In this document: one piece after another, positions 23,355-34,028 of the stretch
Layout: every line of letters starts with the position of its first letter
Position numbering within the stretch: position 1 is the first letter of the stretch
From: Coniella vitis
Taxonomy: Eukaryota; Ascomycota; Sordariomycetes; Diaporthales; Schizoparmaceae
Assembly: GCA_011317545.1 (NCBI GenBank)
Contig: WUJK01000008.1
Span: forward strand, 372,001 to 436,000
DNA: 64,000 nt
Direction: 5' to 3'
Translations under genes and position numbers: made by a program
Notes under the pieces: generated by a model
Told to the model about the DNA's origin: nothing
The model's input: only the letters and a program-made list of their open reading frames with translations
Databases searched by the model: none

Positions 23355-26300
23355 ATGTCTTTAGTGCCACCCCCCAAGGGGTCGCCGTCTTCCCAGAAGA
23401 CCACCGAGATCCGTCGCCCACGAACGAGCCAAAGACTTACTGTTAGTTTCAACGACACCGACGATGCAGATCCGACCGCTGCTTTGGCTGCAAAGCTCCA
23501 ATATGAACTGGCCGAATTTGTTGAGACCCGAACGGTCACCACAACCACAACCACAAAGCGCTCTTTTCCGCCCATGTTTATCCGACAATCACGGCACCTC
23601 GAGACTCTGGATTCTAAGGAATATCCTCTGGCCCAGGGCCCAACTCCTGCCAGTCTCTGCAAGTTCACCATGGATCTGAACGAAAATGAAGATGATTTCT
23701 CTTGGTCGTTTGCGGACCCGCCATACAGCCCATCGGTAGAATATCAGGTTAGTTGGGGGTACAGGCCGTGCCGCACTGGTGCATTTAAATTCATGACGCT
23801 AACATAAGCGCACCGAATACATAGCCCAAACCTCTCGACTCCTGCGAGAGTGTCAAGTCTATTTCAGAACGCGGTACTCCTGCCCCTGAGCAGGTGCAGC
23901 AGCCCGCCGCAAATACATCCAGCGATTCCCAGACACGCCGCTCTCGTCGACAGACTTCGAACCCTGTCGCCCCTTCTTCAGCCGGCAGGTCTTCCCAAAG
24001 GTTGTCTCGAAGCCATGTGGCGGCATGGAACGTCTCCGATAAGCTGCGCAGGGCTGTGTCGAACAACGGCGTGAGGGAAAGAATTACTCGACAATCGTCT
24101 TCTCAATACCTCGCTACGCCAGAGAGATCAGAGCCAGTGCCTGGTGGCGCAGAATGGCCACAGAGGCTACGACCCCTCACCGTGGACAGATTAGCAGAGC
24201 CGTCTTCTTCCACCCCGCATCAGACCACGGCAAGCTTCGACGCTACGAGCCCCTCCGGAAGTGAATCTCAGACAGTCTACAGCAGCACTGTTGCAACTCC
24301 TCCTATTGATGCCGACATTGAGCCTTTTGCCGACTCATTGGACGACATTCGGCCTGTTTCTTCTCGTGCCTCTCAGCCGCCACGGCCTTCTATTGCGGTC
24401 GCTGTTCAGGATGCCAGTTTACCCAGTCCACGTCTCTCTCCAACTTTGGCTGCTGCCCAGCTACATACAACCGAGAATCCGGATGATGAGGTCGAAGATG
24501 ATGATTCTAGCTTTACCCGGAGCCTTACCAAGTCATCGCGGCGCCGATGGATCGACGAGGCCGAGGATTCGCAAGCCACCATGGACATGGACCTGGACCT
24601 GGCCCTTGTCGACAGTGAATCGCCCTCGCACCGCGAGCGAACTGCCTTTGATCGGTCACTCGGCCTGATGGACACGCGTACTATGCTTGAATCTTTCGAT
24701 GCTATGCCCAATGAGATGAAGACCTTCATGATGTATCAGTTCCTGCGCAGATGCCCGCGGAAGACCCTGCACATGGTTGCTGATGTTGTGAACCCCGCCC
24801 TCAAGTGCGATTTCCTCAAGCAGCTACCCATCGAGCTGGGCTTGCACGTACTCAGTTTCCTCGACCACAGGGATCTCTGCCGAGCAGCGCAGGTCTCGAA
24901 GCACTGGCGCAACCTGATCGATACCAACGAGACAGGATGGAAAGAGTTGCTTGATCGGGATGGATTCCAGCTCGCTCCTGGGGAGCTCAGGAAGGCCATT
25001 AAGCAGGGTTGGGGCTGGCAGGACCCAGAGGGCCCAGAGGGTGCTGAGCTCGACGTTAGCCTACAAAATCGCCTTACATCGACCGAGGCCGAGCTATGGT
25101 CCCCAGAGGCCGAAAGCCCTGCAAAGACGCGTAGCTCCAAGAGAAAAAGAACCGAGCCACCTCAAAATTGTGGCATCAATCGCAAGCGCCGAACTAGCGC
25201 TCGCGAAATGGCAAAAGAGGAACACCTCTCATCCCTTCCTAAACTCTTCAAGCCAGATGGCCCTCTATCAGCTGCCAGTGAGGCCGCGGCTGCCGTTCCC
25301 GATCCCCAGATTGGCCTGCCCAGTCTACGGAGACTACATTTGTTCAAGTCTTTGTACCGCCGTCATTACATGATTCGCCAGAGCTGGACAAGCGGCAAAG
25401 TCAAGCCTGGACATGTCGCCTTCGCAGCTCATCCCCGTCATGTCATTACCTGTCTCCAATTTGACGATGACAAGATTATCACTGGAAGCGATGACACTCT
25501 GATCCATGTCTACGACACGAAAACTGGCAAGCTGCGCAAGAAGCTTGAGGGCCACGAAGGCGGTGTTTGGGCGTTACAGTATGAGGGCAACACTCTGGTT
25601 TCTGGAAGTACCGACCGTTCCGTTCGAGTATGGGATATAGAAAAAGGGCTTTGCACCCAGGTGTTTTTCGGTCACACGTCAACTGTGCGGTGTCTTCAGA
25701 TTCTCATGCCTACCCAAGTCGGCAAAACAGTCAACGGAGAGCCTATCATGATGCCACCCAACCCTCTCATCATTACAGGCTCCCGGGATAGTCAATTACG
25801 TGTCTGGAGGCTGCCTGAATCAGGGTCTCGCAGGTACATCCAGACGGGACCTCCAGCTAACGATGCTGAATGCCCGTACTTTGTGCGGATTCTGCCTGGG
25901 CATACACATTCAGTACGATCTATTGCCGCTCATGGCGACACCTTGGTTTCTGGTAGCTACGATGCGACGGTCCGTGTATGGCGTATTTCCACTGGAGAGG
26001 CATTGCACGTCCTTCACGGTCACACTCAGAAAGTATACAGCGTAGTACTTGACCACAAGCGAAACCGCTGTATCTCGGGCTCCATGGACTCTTTTGTCAA
26101 GATCTGGGATCTCGATACCGGTGCCTGTCTTCATACTCTTGAAGGTCACACTCTCCTGGTCGGCCTCCTTGATTTGCGCGACGAACGCCTTGTCTCTGCT
26201 GCAGCAGATAGCACTCTCCGTATCTGGGATCCAGAAAATGGCAAGTGCCGCAATACGCTCATGGCGCACACTGGCGCCATCACATGCTTCCAGCACGATG

Positions 26301-26639
26301 GTCGTAAAGTTATCAGTGGGAGCGAAAAGACAGTCAAAATGTGGGACATTCAGACAGGCGACTGCATTCAAGACCTTTTGACGGATCTTGGTGGCGTTTG
26401 GCAAGTCAAATTCGACGAGCGTCGATGCGTTGCAGCAGTCCAGAGGGACAATCTTACCTACGTCGAGGTAATATCTTAGATCCCTTCTGAATACTTTCTC
26501 TTGTTCGTCTACTAATTCTTGTATCTCGTAGATTCTTGACTTTGGCGCGGTTCGCGACGGAAAGCCTCCAGAGGAGCTTGGTAGACGCATTCTCCTTAAC
26601 GGGCCGGAAGTGCAACGCATAATCGAGGAGGAGCCTTGA
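23355..26639 (+). CDS. F-box/WD40 ubiquitin-ligase subunit, Cdc4 type
   Basis: Three exons: 23355-23747, 23825-26467 and 26532-26639, giving 1047 aa. All joins are phase 0, with GTTAGT and GTAATA donors. The last exon supplies ILDFGAVRDGKPPEELGRR, the C-terminal tail usual in fungal Cdc4 proteins. Order: disordered Ser/Pro-rich N-terminus; a dimerisation-like helix (MKTFMMYQFLRRCPRKTL, about 430); the F-box (LPIELGLHVLSFLDHRDLC, about 462-505); a nuclear-type basic patch (SSKRKRT); and a WD40 propeller of seven to eight blades (about 660-1005) with clear GH...WD repeats such as GSTDRSVRVWDIEKG and GSMDSFVKIWDLDTG. The F-box binds Skp1 and the propeller binds phosphodegrons, so SCF-Cdc4 marks cell-cycle regulators for the proteasome. 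Substrates in this fungus are unknown. Confidence 0.94.
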
Positions 26640-28056
26640 GATATGCCTGCAAGCGCTTTGCGCAGTCATGTCTATGTGAAGTGCATGCACCTCTTCCAGA
26701 ATCCAAAGATTTAACATACGGAGCAAAAGACGTATAGGGACGTGCATAGAATTCTGATCTGATGCGAGAAGGAGCACATCACAGCCACCTCCTTCGCCCA
26801 ACACTTCTGGCAGGGCCGTCTTGATCCGTTACTCGCAATGCGTCACGTCATGTCACGGTAGTGTTTTGATACCCCCAACCCGAATCATCGGAGCGAGCAA
26901 GTCAGCCAGCTAGCGCACGTGTTTCGAACCGAAACAGAAGCGATTGTCAGTTTTTCTTTTGGTCTACTCCACCATGGCATCTTATTGTCTTAGTTTTCAA
27001 AGCAAAGGGGTTGTATTTTCTGTTTCTAAATTTTAGTCTCCTCATCATGCATGTTTTTCATGGCTTTTATTTTATGGCTTGCTTTCTAGTCCATTTGCTT
27101 TTTCTTTCCCCCCTATTTTCTTTGTGTCATTTCGTTTTCCGCATAGTATCTCTATCTCGTCGGGCTAGTCTGTCTGTTTAGCGGAGCGAAAGAAAAGTGA
27201 GGCCAGGGAAATATTGGAATATATACATATTATACCTTACCTTACTCCTTTATTCGTCCTTTTGCATGTCGGTGGGTCGTTGAATTCTCAACGCATTCAT
27301 GGATTCATATTCATCTCCTTTGATGATGTGGTCTCACGGCTAGCTAGTAATGCCCAAATGAGTAATGAATTGATAAGCCCGATAGACAAATGGATGGGAA
27401 TGGCGTTGGTGCAATGCTGTGACACGACTGGGTCTTGCCAAGGTCTGGTTAATAGTATTCTACATCAAAATACTATGCAACAGGATTGCTGAGAAAAGGG
27501 TAAGTGTTTAGCACCCAAGGTTGTGATATCTTTAACCTTTGTACTCAACTTGCTAGCAAGTTTACAACCAGAAAATCAAACAATCCTGATCCGTACGTCT
27601 CAGCTCAAGGGGAGGTATGTGTGTTTCTTGTATAGCGGATCTCTGTAGGTATAATATCCAACAAACTAGATTTGGGCAAGACCCCAAGAGTGCTTATCAT
27701 AAAATAATACTATTATCTGAAATAAGTAGCCAGTCATACCTTTAGGCTTGTTGAATCGAAGACGAAACAAAAGAGAGACAGAAAACATAGTGGTTAGAGG
27801 AATAAGGAGAGGAAAGAAGGGGAAAATGTTGAAGAGATGGTTTAAGAAGGCAACATAATCATCACAAGCACCCGGTAACATACCCAGTCACCCAGTACCC
27901 ACACAGTTCCACACAGCCATACATCTCCACAGAACAAAAATATATTGACTCTGGTCATCCAACTTGATGGCTCCTGTCCGGTAGACTTCCACACATAGTC
28001 CAAATGATCTGCAACACTCAGAGGCCAATCGAGATGAATTGATTTATTATGGTCCT
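26640..28056. other. Convergent intergenic region, no supported gene
   Basis: Shared 3' flanks of the Cdc4-like gene (+) and the secreted repeat protein (-). T-rich near 26950-27180. No open frame has a recognisable domain. Confidence 0.55.
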
Positions 28057-29187
28057 TCACGAAGTTCCCGCGGCATCCGTCTCGAGGGGGTCAAAGACGG
28101 CAGTCACAGTGGTGAAGCCTGTAAGGAATACTGTGCTCCCGATTTCCAAGGTTGGAGCAGGTGTGAACTCGACTATAGACGTTGCAAAAATAGTGGTTGT
28201 TGTGGTCGCGTCCCCGGTGAGAGAAGGAGCCAATGTTGCCTCTGAAGCAGGTAGTGTGAAGGTGGCCTCTGACACAGGTACCGTAAACGTTGCCTCTGGG
28301 TTGGAAACCGAGACTGTTGCCTCTGGGACTGAGATTGTCTCAGTAGCGATGCACGGGTTGTCGGTGATCTGGGTTTGGGTTTGAGTAAGAGTAATGGCGC
28401 TGATGTTGTAAATTGTCACGGTTTGGGGAGGTAGAGCAGGGACAGTCTGGTTGAGAATCTCAGTTACAGTAGCTGTAGCTGTAGTTGTAGGACTTTGCAC
28501 TTCCGTGATGGTCACTGAAGCCACAGCACTTATGTTGTAGATGGTCACAGTCTGGGCAGGGAGCGCCAGAGTTTGATCCAGAATCTCGGTAATAGTAGTA
28601 GTTGTTGTGATGGGGCTCTGTAGTTGTGTGACGGTCACCTGAGGCAGAGCATTTCGTGTTATTGTGCTGGTAACGGTTTCGCGCGACAGTGGGTAGAAGG
28701 ATGTTTGAGTTAGTGTGACTGTAGGCAAGGGGCTCTGCGTCTGGGTAATCGTTACCGCCGGTAAGCGCGAGGTGACTGTGGCGGCAGAGGTCACTGTAAC
28801 GGCTGGAAGACGAGAAGTGATTGTTGCTGTAGTGATCGATGTAATGGCTGGAATTCGAGAAGTGATTGTTGCCGTAGAGATCAATGTACTGGCTGGAAGA
28901 CGAGAAGTGACTGTTGCTTCCGAGGTCACTGTGATCGCTGGGAGACGAGAGGTGACTGTGACTGTCTCAGGCCTGCCTCCGATATTGATCAAAGTGTAGG
29001 TCGAGGTCACAACACGCAAGGAAGTGGTGGTAGCCGTGCAGCGGGAGATTGTCGTTTTTACCTCAGGACAAAGAGGCTCAAAAGGATTTATGCGAGGGGC
29101 TTTGTTCCAGAAGGCAAGCGCAGCATGGCCTCCAGGGAAAAGGGTGAGGGCGACAAGGCCGGAGAGGAGGTATGAAACTGGTGACAT
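28057..29187 (-). CDS. Secreted Thr/Ser-rich protein with nested tandem repeats
   Basis: 376 aa from the ATG at 29187; an upstream GTG at 29208 is in frame but is not a fungal start. A signal peptide is clear (MSPVSYLLSGLVALTLFPGGHA, cleavage near residue 22). A short Cys-containing segment (CPEVKTTISRC) follows, then repeats. Five units of about 15 residues follow the pattern AT(V/I)TSRLPAxTxTS (45-nt DNA units, about 28750-28970). Two longer units of about 48 residues follow, each containing QSP...TEIL-QT...LP-QTVTIYNISA. Three short units of the type EATFTVP come next. The composition predicts heavy O-mannosylation and a cell-wall or extracellular role. There is no hydrophobic C-terminal tail, so no GPI anchor is predicted. 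No enzyme domain is seen; it is adhesin-like only by composition. Confidence 0.8.
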   Translation of the reverse strand: MSPVSYLLSGLVALTLFPGGHAALAFWNKAPRINPFEPLCPEVKTTISRCTATTTSLRVVTSTYTLINIGGRPETVTVTSRLPAITVTSEATVTSRLPASTLISTATITSRIPAITSITTATITSRLPAVTVTSAATVTSRLPAVTITQTQSPLPTVTLTQTSFYPLSRETVTSTITRNALPQVTVTQLQSPITTTTTITEILDQTLALPAQTVTIYNISAVASVTITEVQSPTTTATATVTEILNQTVPALPPQTVTIYNISAITLTQTQTQITDNPCIATETISVPEATVSVSNPEATFTVPVSEATFTLPASEATLAPSLTGDATTTTTIFATSIVEFTPAPTLEIGSTVFLTGFTTVTAVFDPLETDAAGTS

Positions 29188-30443
29188 TCTGGAACCCAGC
29201 TCAGACACGACACGATGAAGACCTGGTACCCAGAATCAAGTATGCAAAGGACTCTGTGGAAAGGCTCTTCTTCCTGGATCGTTCACGGCTCTTGAGCCTC
29301 TTTACTGCAGTGATACTGGCTAACCATGGGTTTGGTGCTTGAGACTGGACGATGGCTGTCGTTTTATAGTTGTCGAAGATATTCCATTTCCTCATACCGA
29401 CCGACTCGTCGTCGAAGGCCCTGAGACCTTGACTGGAAAGACAGCAACGGGCGCCGCCAGATATTGACTGGCCATCTCAGTCTCCCTTTTCAACAAGCCT
29501 GAAACCATCTCGACATTGGTAGTAAGCACCAGTCCGAAATGCAAAAGGAGTTTGTTGTGTTTGGATGGGCTGTGCGCTTGTGTGCGAAGTGAGCGAGAGT
29601 TTGTGTCTGAAGCCAGACATATCGGCGCCACGGTGCTGGATCTGGCAAGAATTGGATCGTCTTTCATGCATGCTCCTTGATGCTCGTCTCGAAAACATGG
29701 CGTGGCGTCTTGAGACGCATTGTGGAGACAATGAGGGCGTCACGACAGTGCCTTGCGTGTGCCTGCGTGGGCTGGTGTTCAGGCCAAATCCGCAACAGGC
29801 GGCGACATTTTAGCACTCCTCTGCCAGGTTTCTTATGACGCCAACCAACCGCCAACGATTCTGTGATATTACCATGGCTAAAGCTTGAGACTCCATTCTC
29901 AGCGTCCTGGACCAACTGGTGATTCCCCGGCGCAAGGGAGCAGAGGTTTGTCGATGTTGTGGTGTGGAGGAAGTCGAGCCGAGCGGGAAGTGGACCAATG
30001 ATGTCGAGACCAGCGGCACAGGACCAGGTACACATGTACCTGATGACTCAGCCAATCATGCGGGCCGGCGCGGTCGGCGGTCGCCTTTGCACCTTCTGGA
30101 TCCAATCTCCGAGGGCAAATGAACGAGTCAAACATCGCGTGCTCCCATCATTGCGCTTCCGTGACGCACCGCACCCGCAACCCACCCACCACCACCACCA
30201 CCACCACCACCACCGCCACCAGCCAACACCGCCTCGATTCTAACCTATCTCGAGGGCACACGCTCCGAGTTCTGCCATGCTTCACCTGTTGTGAATTGAG
30301 AATTGCGCTTCTATGCGACGCCCAGCCTAGTCCCTTGCAGAGGGGCCCCAATTCGCCGCGTTCTTCGCCAGAGAAGCCTCGTTTCCCGTCCGTTTCTGCA
30401 GCTGTCGCGCCCACTGTCGCCCAGTATCTGCCAGCACGCCATC
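29188..30443. promoter_or_regulatory. Divergent promoter region (secreted repeat protein / LAMTOR1-like)
   Basis: The flanking genes diverge. A CCA/CAC microsatellite lies at about 30180-30222, within the probable leader of the LAMTOR1-like gene. Several overlapping open frames exist on both strands, but none has a family signature. Confidence 0.5.
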
Positions 30444-31117
30444 ATGGGTATCTGTGCATCATGTCTGGGAAGCCGTCGGAGAGACTCTGTGCAAGAGGTG
30501 ACTTTCCTTCCCGTGTCTTTACCCAGACTAGCAAATTAGCTGGTTTTCTTGACTGACCGTTGTCTGAGTCGGTTGGCTGCTCATAGGACGAAGAAGCTCC
30601 CCTCTTTGACGACGCGAACGCTATGCAATACGGCAGTTTTGGTGAACAGCAGATGGCCGGCCAGCATGACCCTATGGAAGCCCAGCGAGAGATTGAAGCG
30701 TTGCAGCGGGTGGTAGCCCGGACATCCGAGTGATTACTCTTCCTTTCCCTGCCCGGTCTCTTTTTCCCCCGCAACGAGCAGCACGTGAGCATCTGCTAAT
30801 GCGCCTTTTTCTCGTGCTCTAGCAACATGGTGGACATTTTTGAAATAGCGCCCACAAAAGACGCACAGCGCAGGACCCCTACCACACCATATGGTCTTGT
30901 GGGTCAGGAGGCACGTCAGATGCGGTACCAGTCCCTGCTCTCTAAGCTGAGCTCTGAGGACGTTTCGACAGCCGGCGCCAGAGTGGATTGGCTTGCGGAT
31001 GATGACGAGGAGGAGGAGGCGGCAGACATGCAAGGCGCTGCAGTCCCACACATCAGAACCGAATCTAGCGATGCCCTGGTTGGCAACTTTAGAGAGGCTG
31101 CTGCTGCGATGGCATGA
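30444..31117 (+). CDS. LAMTOR1 / Ego1-like lysosomal-vacuolar adaptor
   Basis: Three exons: 30444-30497, 30587-30729 and 30823-31117, giving 163 aa. Donors are GTGACT and GTGATT (the second is weak). The start MGICASCLG has Gly2, expected to be N-myristoylated, and Cys4/Cys7, candidates for palmitoylation; this is the dual-lipid membrane anchor of LAMTOR1 (p18) and yeast Meh1/Ego1. The diagnostic helix is rebuilt across intron 2: REIEALQRVVARTSD-NMVDIFEI (about 52-75). The rest is a helical segment (EARQMRYQSLLSKLS), an acidic patch (DDDEEEEAAD) and a tail. The family scaffolds the Ragulator/EGO complex that recruits Rag GTPases and TORC1 to the vacuole surface. Partner subunits are not in this window. 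Family assignment is from the N-terminus and this helix. Confidence 0.8.
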
Positions 31118-32135
31118 ATAATGCGACAACAGAAGCCGCAGGGGCGGGGATGGGGAGAGGGGCGCCTTTCCGTTGATGCAAGCTCCGCTTCTAGTGCCTT
31201 GAAAGAATTCCTTCTATACCATCTAGACCTCATGACAGGTCATACACGGGCACCCAACCATGGGTGCCTTGTCCCTCATATCATGCTCGACACATTTCCT
31301 TACTACTTACTATTCCCGGTTGTCTGGAGCTGACAGCATGAATCTAGAGTCATATGACTTCTACACTCTGCAGCCTCGGATTTTAACCTCTTTCAGCACC
31401 AGCTTTTGGGAGGGTTGCGTGCTGATGGTATCGTTGGAGGGGCCTTTCGAAGGTAAAGGCCACTGTCCGACCTTCCTCGCGGCAAGTCTCCAGGCCGAAG
31501 TACATCAAGCTATGCATATCACCACTCGTCGGACAGTGTCTCGAGAAGACAGTGTGTGTCGAAAGCAGTGCACTCTAGACGCCACGACTAGGCTGGTTTG
31601 TAGACGGTCCATCAGAGAAATAGCACCGTCAATGCAAAAACAAGAATCAATGATACCCATACGGCGATCTGTTACACCGCCCCTTCAGTCAATCGAGTGG
31701 ATCGCGATTCCCGTCTTGCTGCCGGTCCAATCACTGCCGCTGTCATGGAGTTGTTGGTTCATTCAAGGCCATGGGTCTGTTGGCAATAATGGGCCCAGTA
31801 CCCGGACCAACGTTACGATAAGGGTGGAGTTTCAACCCATATGCATCATGTGTGTTTGTGTACATAGTATACCATAGTACTATCAGCCTACCTAGGTATG
31901 TACTATGTAAGCGTGTTGCAGCACCCATCGTGTCTTTTCCTTCTGCTGTGTCTGTATTTGCTTCTGGTGTTACAACGGTATCTGCCGCCTGAAACAACCC
32001 AGGTCACTACCCTGGACATCTCAACTGTTATCACTTGGCTAAGAGCGTGTACTGTGCACTGGCTCTTTCCGCGTGCTTACTATATACACGTCAAGCATGC
32101 AGGCCCAACTCGCTGTGCTGTATGACTGTATGCAC

Positions 32136-32158
32136 TACATAGTACAGCCTACTATGTA
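32136..32158. repeat. Inverted 9-bp pair of the recurrent octamer with 5-bp spacer
   Basis: TACATAGTA, then CAGCC, then TACTATGTA: a perfect inverted repeat able to form a small hairpin, within the cluster at 31862-32344. Confidence 0.85.
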
Positions 32159-33050
32159 TACACAATCCATGCTCTTAAAATGACGGCAGCGAGATATATA
32201 TTGTATGGGTCTGGAGTGTGTGTAGCCTTGTCCTTTCTCCAGATGTTGTTAGGCGCTTTGCTCTCCCAAGCCCGTAGTTATCTCCAGCGCGGCCGCGGAT
32301 CTGGCGATTTCATCCGGCCGACTAGATCCCGCCATCTACTATGTACAAGGCTGTTTACTAAATAGCAGTACCCATGACGTCCTGCCGGAACCTGGTGAAC
32401 ACGGGAGATTAAAAACAGCTCTCATGACTATACACACACATAACCGTACGTTTTCGTGATGCCGACAGATTAAGATCAGAAAAAGAGAACCCCAAAATTC
32501 ACGAGTACTAATTATGCGCGACATTTCGGTGCTAATGTGACCTGTGTCGAGGAGGAAGCCTAACAGTATCCTCTGCATTAGTAGTAGGTGAGTATATGTA
32601 CAATAGGTATCTACTTTGACAGCTTATCGTGGCACATCTGGGATGATACGTGACAGATAATGAGTGTCGATTGGTTTCGTAAATAGACTCCCTAGACTCG
32701 ATTTCCTTATTCCTTCATTTTGCCCCCTCGTTCTCGCAGAGTATTCTTCTTTCTCGTCGCCAAGAATAAATGACTGCTTTTCCAAAAGAGGAAGCCCGGC
32801 TCGTCCAGTTCCATTCACTTAAAAAAAAAAAGCAGGGTTCGCTTACAGGCTGATGCCGAGGAAGACCACGTCTATCTCGCCGCATGTACACCTTTCTATC
32901 AGAAAATCGCCTGGGCAGTCTTTGGGGGAAACTGTCAGACAGGCGCACACACATTCCGGCAAAAGGTGGGCCTGTCAGAACCTTCTACGCGCCCCTTCTA
33001 TGCAGGTGGACGTGGGGGAGTGGTATATAGCAGCGCCACTGAACGGCCAG

Positions 33051-33172
33051 CCGTTGGACCGTTGCACTGTTGGACCGTTGCAGACTCGCTCGCATTCGTC
33101 TAGGGGGGAAAGTCCTATAGCAATCGACGGAATTGCTTGCATACGCTTTGCTTGCATACGCTTCGCTGGCAG
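33051..33172. repeat. Two short tandem duplications
   Basis: GTTGGACCGTTGCA occurs twice at about 33054-33082, and TTGCTTGCATACGCTT twice at about 33134-33166. Non-coding by present evidence. Confidence 0.75.
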
Positions 33173-33695
33173 CCGACGGTAATGCCATGCCTCTCCAAGG
33201 CAAGTTCACGAGACTGACCCAAATTCTGTGGAACGCATGCGCGAGACCTTCCTGAAAACTCTTGGAATAGCGAACATCAAAGAAAAATATAACCCAACCA
33301 ACGCCAAGATAAATTCCCCATAAAATTTCGGATGGAAAAAAGATCATTTCCTCGTTGCCCTCCAAACCCTTGGGCGGGGCATCATCTGCATTGAGGTCTC
33401 TAACCACGCACTGTGGTGGCTATCCACCCCCTGGCCTTGTGTTACCTCGAAGGCGCGTGTGGCTGGCCTGCCTTTCGTTCCTGTGCTTTGCTCCTGTGGT
33501 CCTGTTCAGGTAAAAAGCACTCATGCACGAAGCTGTATCTTATCTTACAAAAACCTGCGCTCTTTTGTGATGTTAGCAGCCTCGTCTTTGTGTGACTGAT
33601 GACTTTGATCATCAGGGGCGCCATCCGTGACTCTTCGCACCTTTACTTATTTTCTTCTCTCCGGCATTGCTGGCCCCAGCCGCGCCCTGTCATTC

Positions 33696-34028
33696 TCAAC
33701 CAACTGTTCTTAGCCTCTCGCAATGTTCGCCCCAAATCCTGTTTATTGCCGCGCTGACCTCTGCCATGTCGTATTCTGTTTTTTCGATTGTCGCATTTCT
33801 GTTGCCTTCATTCCTCCATCGTTGGAGATCCTTTTCCATCTTCCGATATCGCCGTTGTTTTGTTTCGATCTGTTCGCAGAGCTTGCAGTGCACGGTCTTG
33901 AAGTGTGTGTCGTAGACGAGCTTGAGGCCACATGTCTCGCCTGTCCGATACTCCTTGTTGCACTGTTGTCGGAAGTTTCCCCATTTCCAATAGCCACAGG
34001 TCCATCTTGTCTGCTCAAAGTAGCACAT
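33696..34028 (-). CDS. Small conserved fungal Cys-rich protein, unknown function
   Basis: 110 aa, single exon, starting MCYFEQTRWTCGYWKWGNF. The N-terminal half holds the pattern MCYF..TRW.CG.W.WG.FRQQCNKEYRTGETCGLKL, then HCKLCEQI, giving six or seven Cys that may bind zinc. The second half is a basic, probably coiled helix (KQRRYRKMEKDLQRWRNEG-NRNATIEKT). I recall this layout from many uncharacterised ascomycete proteins of about 100-200 aa; no biochemical role is known to me. The C-terminus could extend through an intron I cannot see. Stop at 33696-33698. Confidence 0.75.
   Translation of the reverse strand: MCYFEQTRWTCGYWKWGNFRQQCNKEYRTGETCGLKLVYDTHFKTVHCKLCEQIETKQRRYRKMEKDLQRWRNEGNRNATIEKTEYDMAEVSAAINRIWGEHCERLRTVG

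Larger units (their letters stand above)
31118..33695. other. Intergenic region rich in short inverted octamers
   Basis: No supported gene. Five copies of ACATAGTA/TACTATGT lie between 31862 and 32344, including an inverted pair at 32136-32158. Two adjacent tandem duplications occur near 33051-33172. The 205-residue plus frame at 31260-31877 has no motif and runs across these repeats. Confidence 0.55.

Noticed and set aside
29187..29208. Longer start of the secreted repeat protein
   Set aside because: The upstream codon at 29208 is GTG; the ATG at 29187 begins directly at the signal peptide.
31260..31877. 205-residue plus-strand frame
   Set aside because: No motif, and it ends in the octamer-rich non-coding region.
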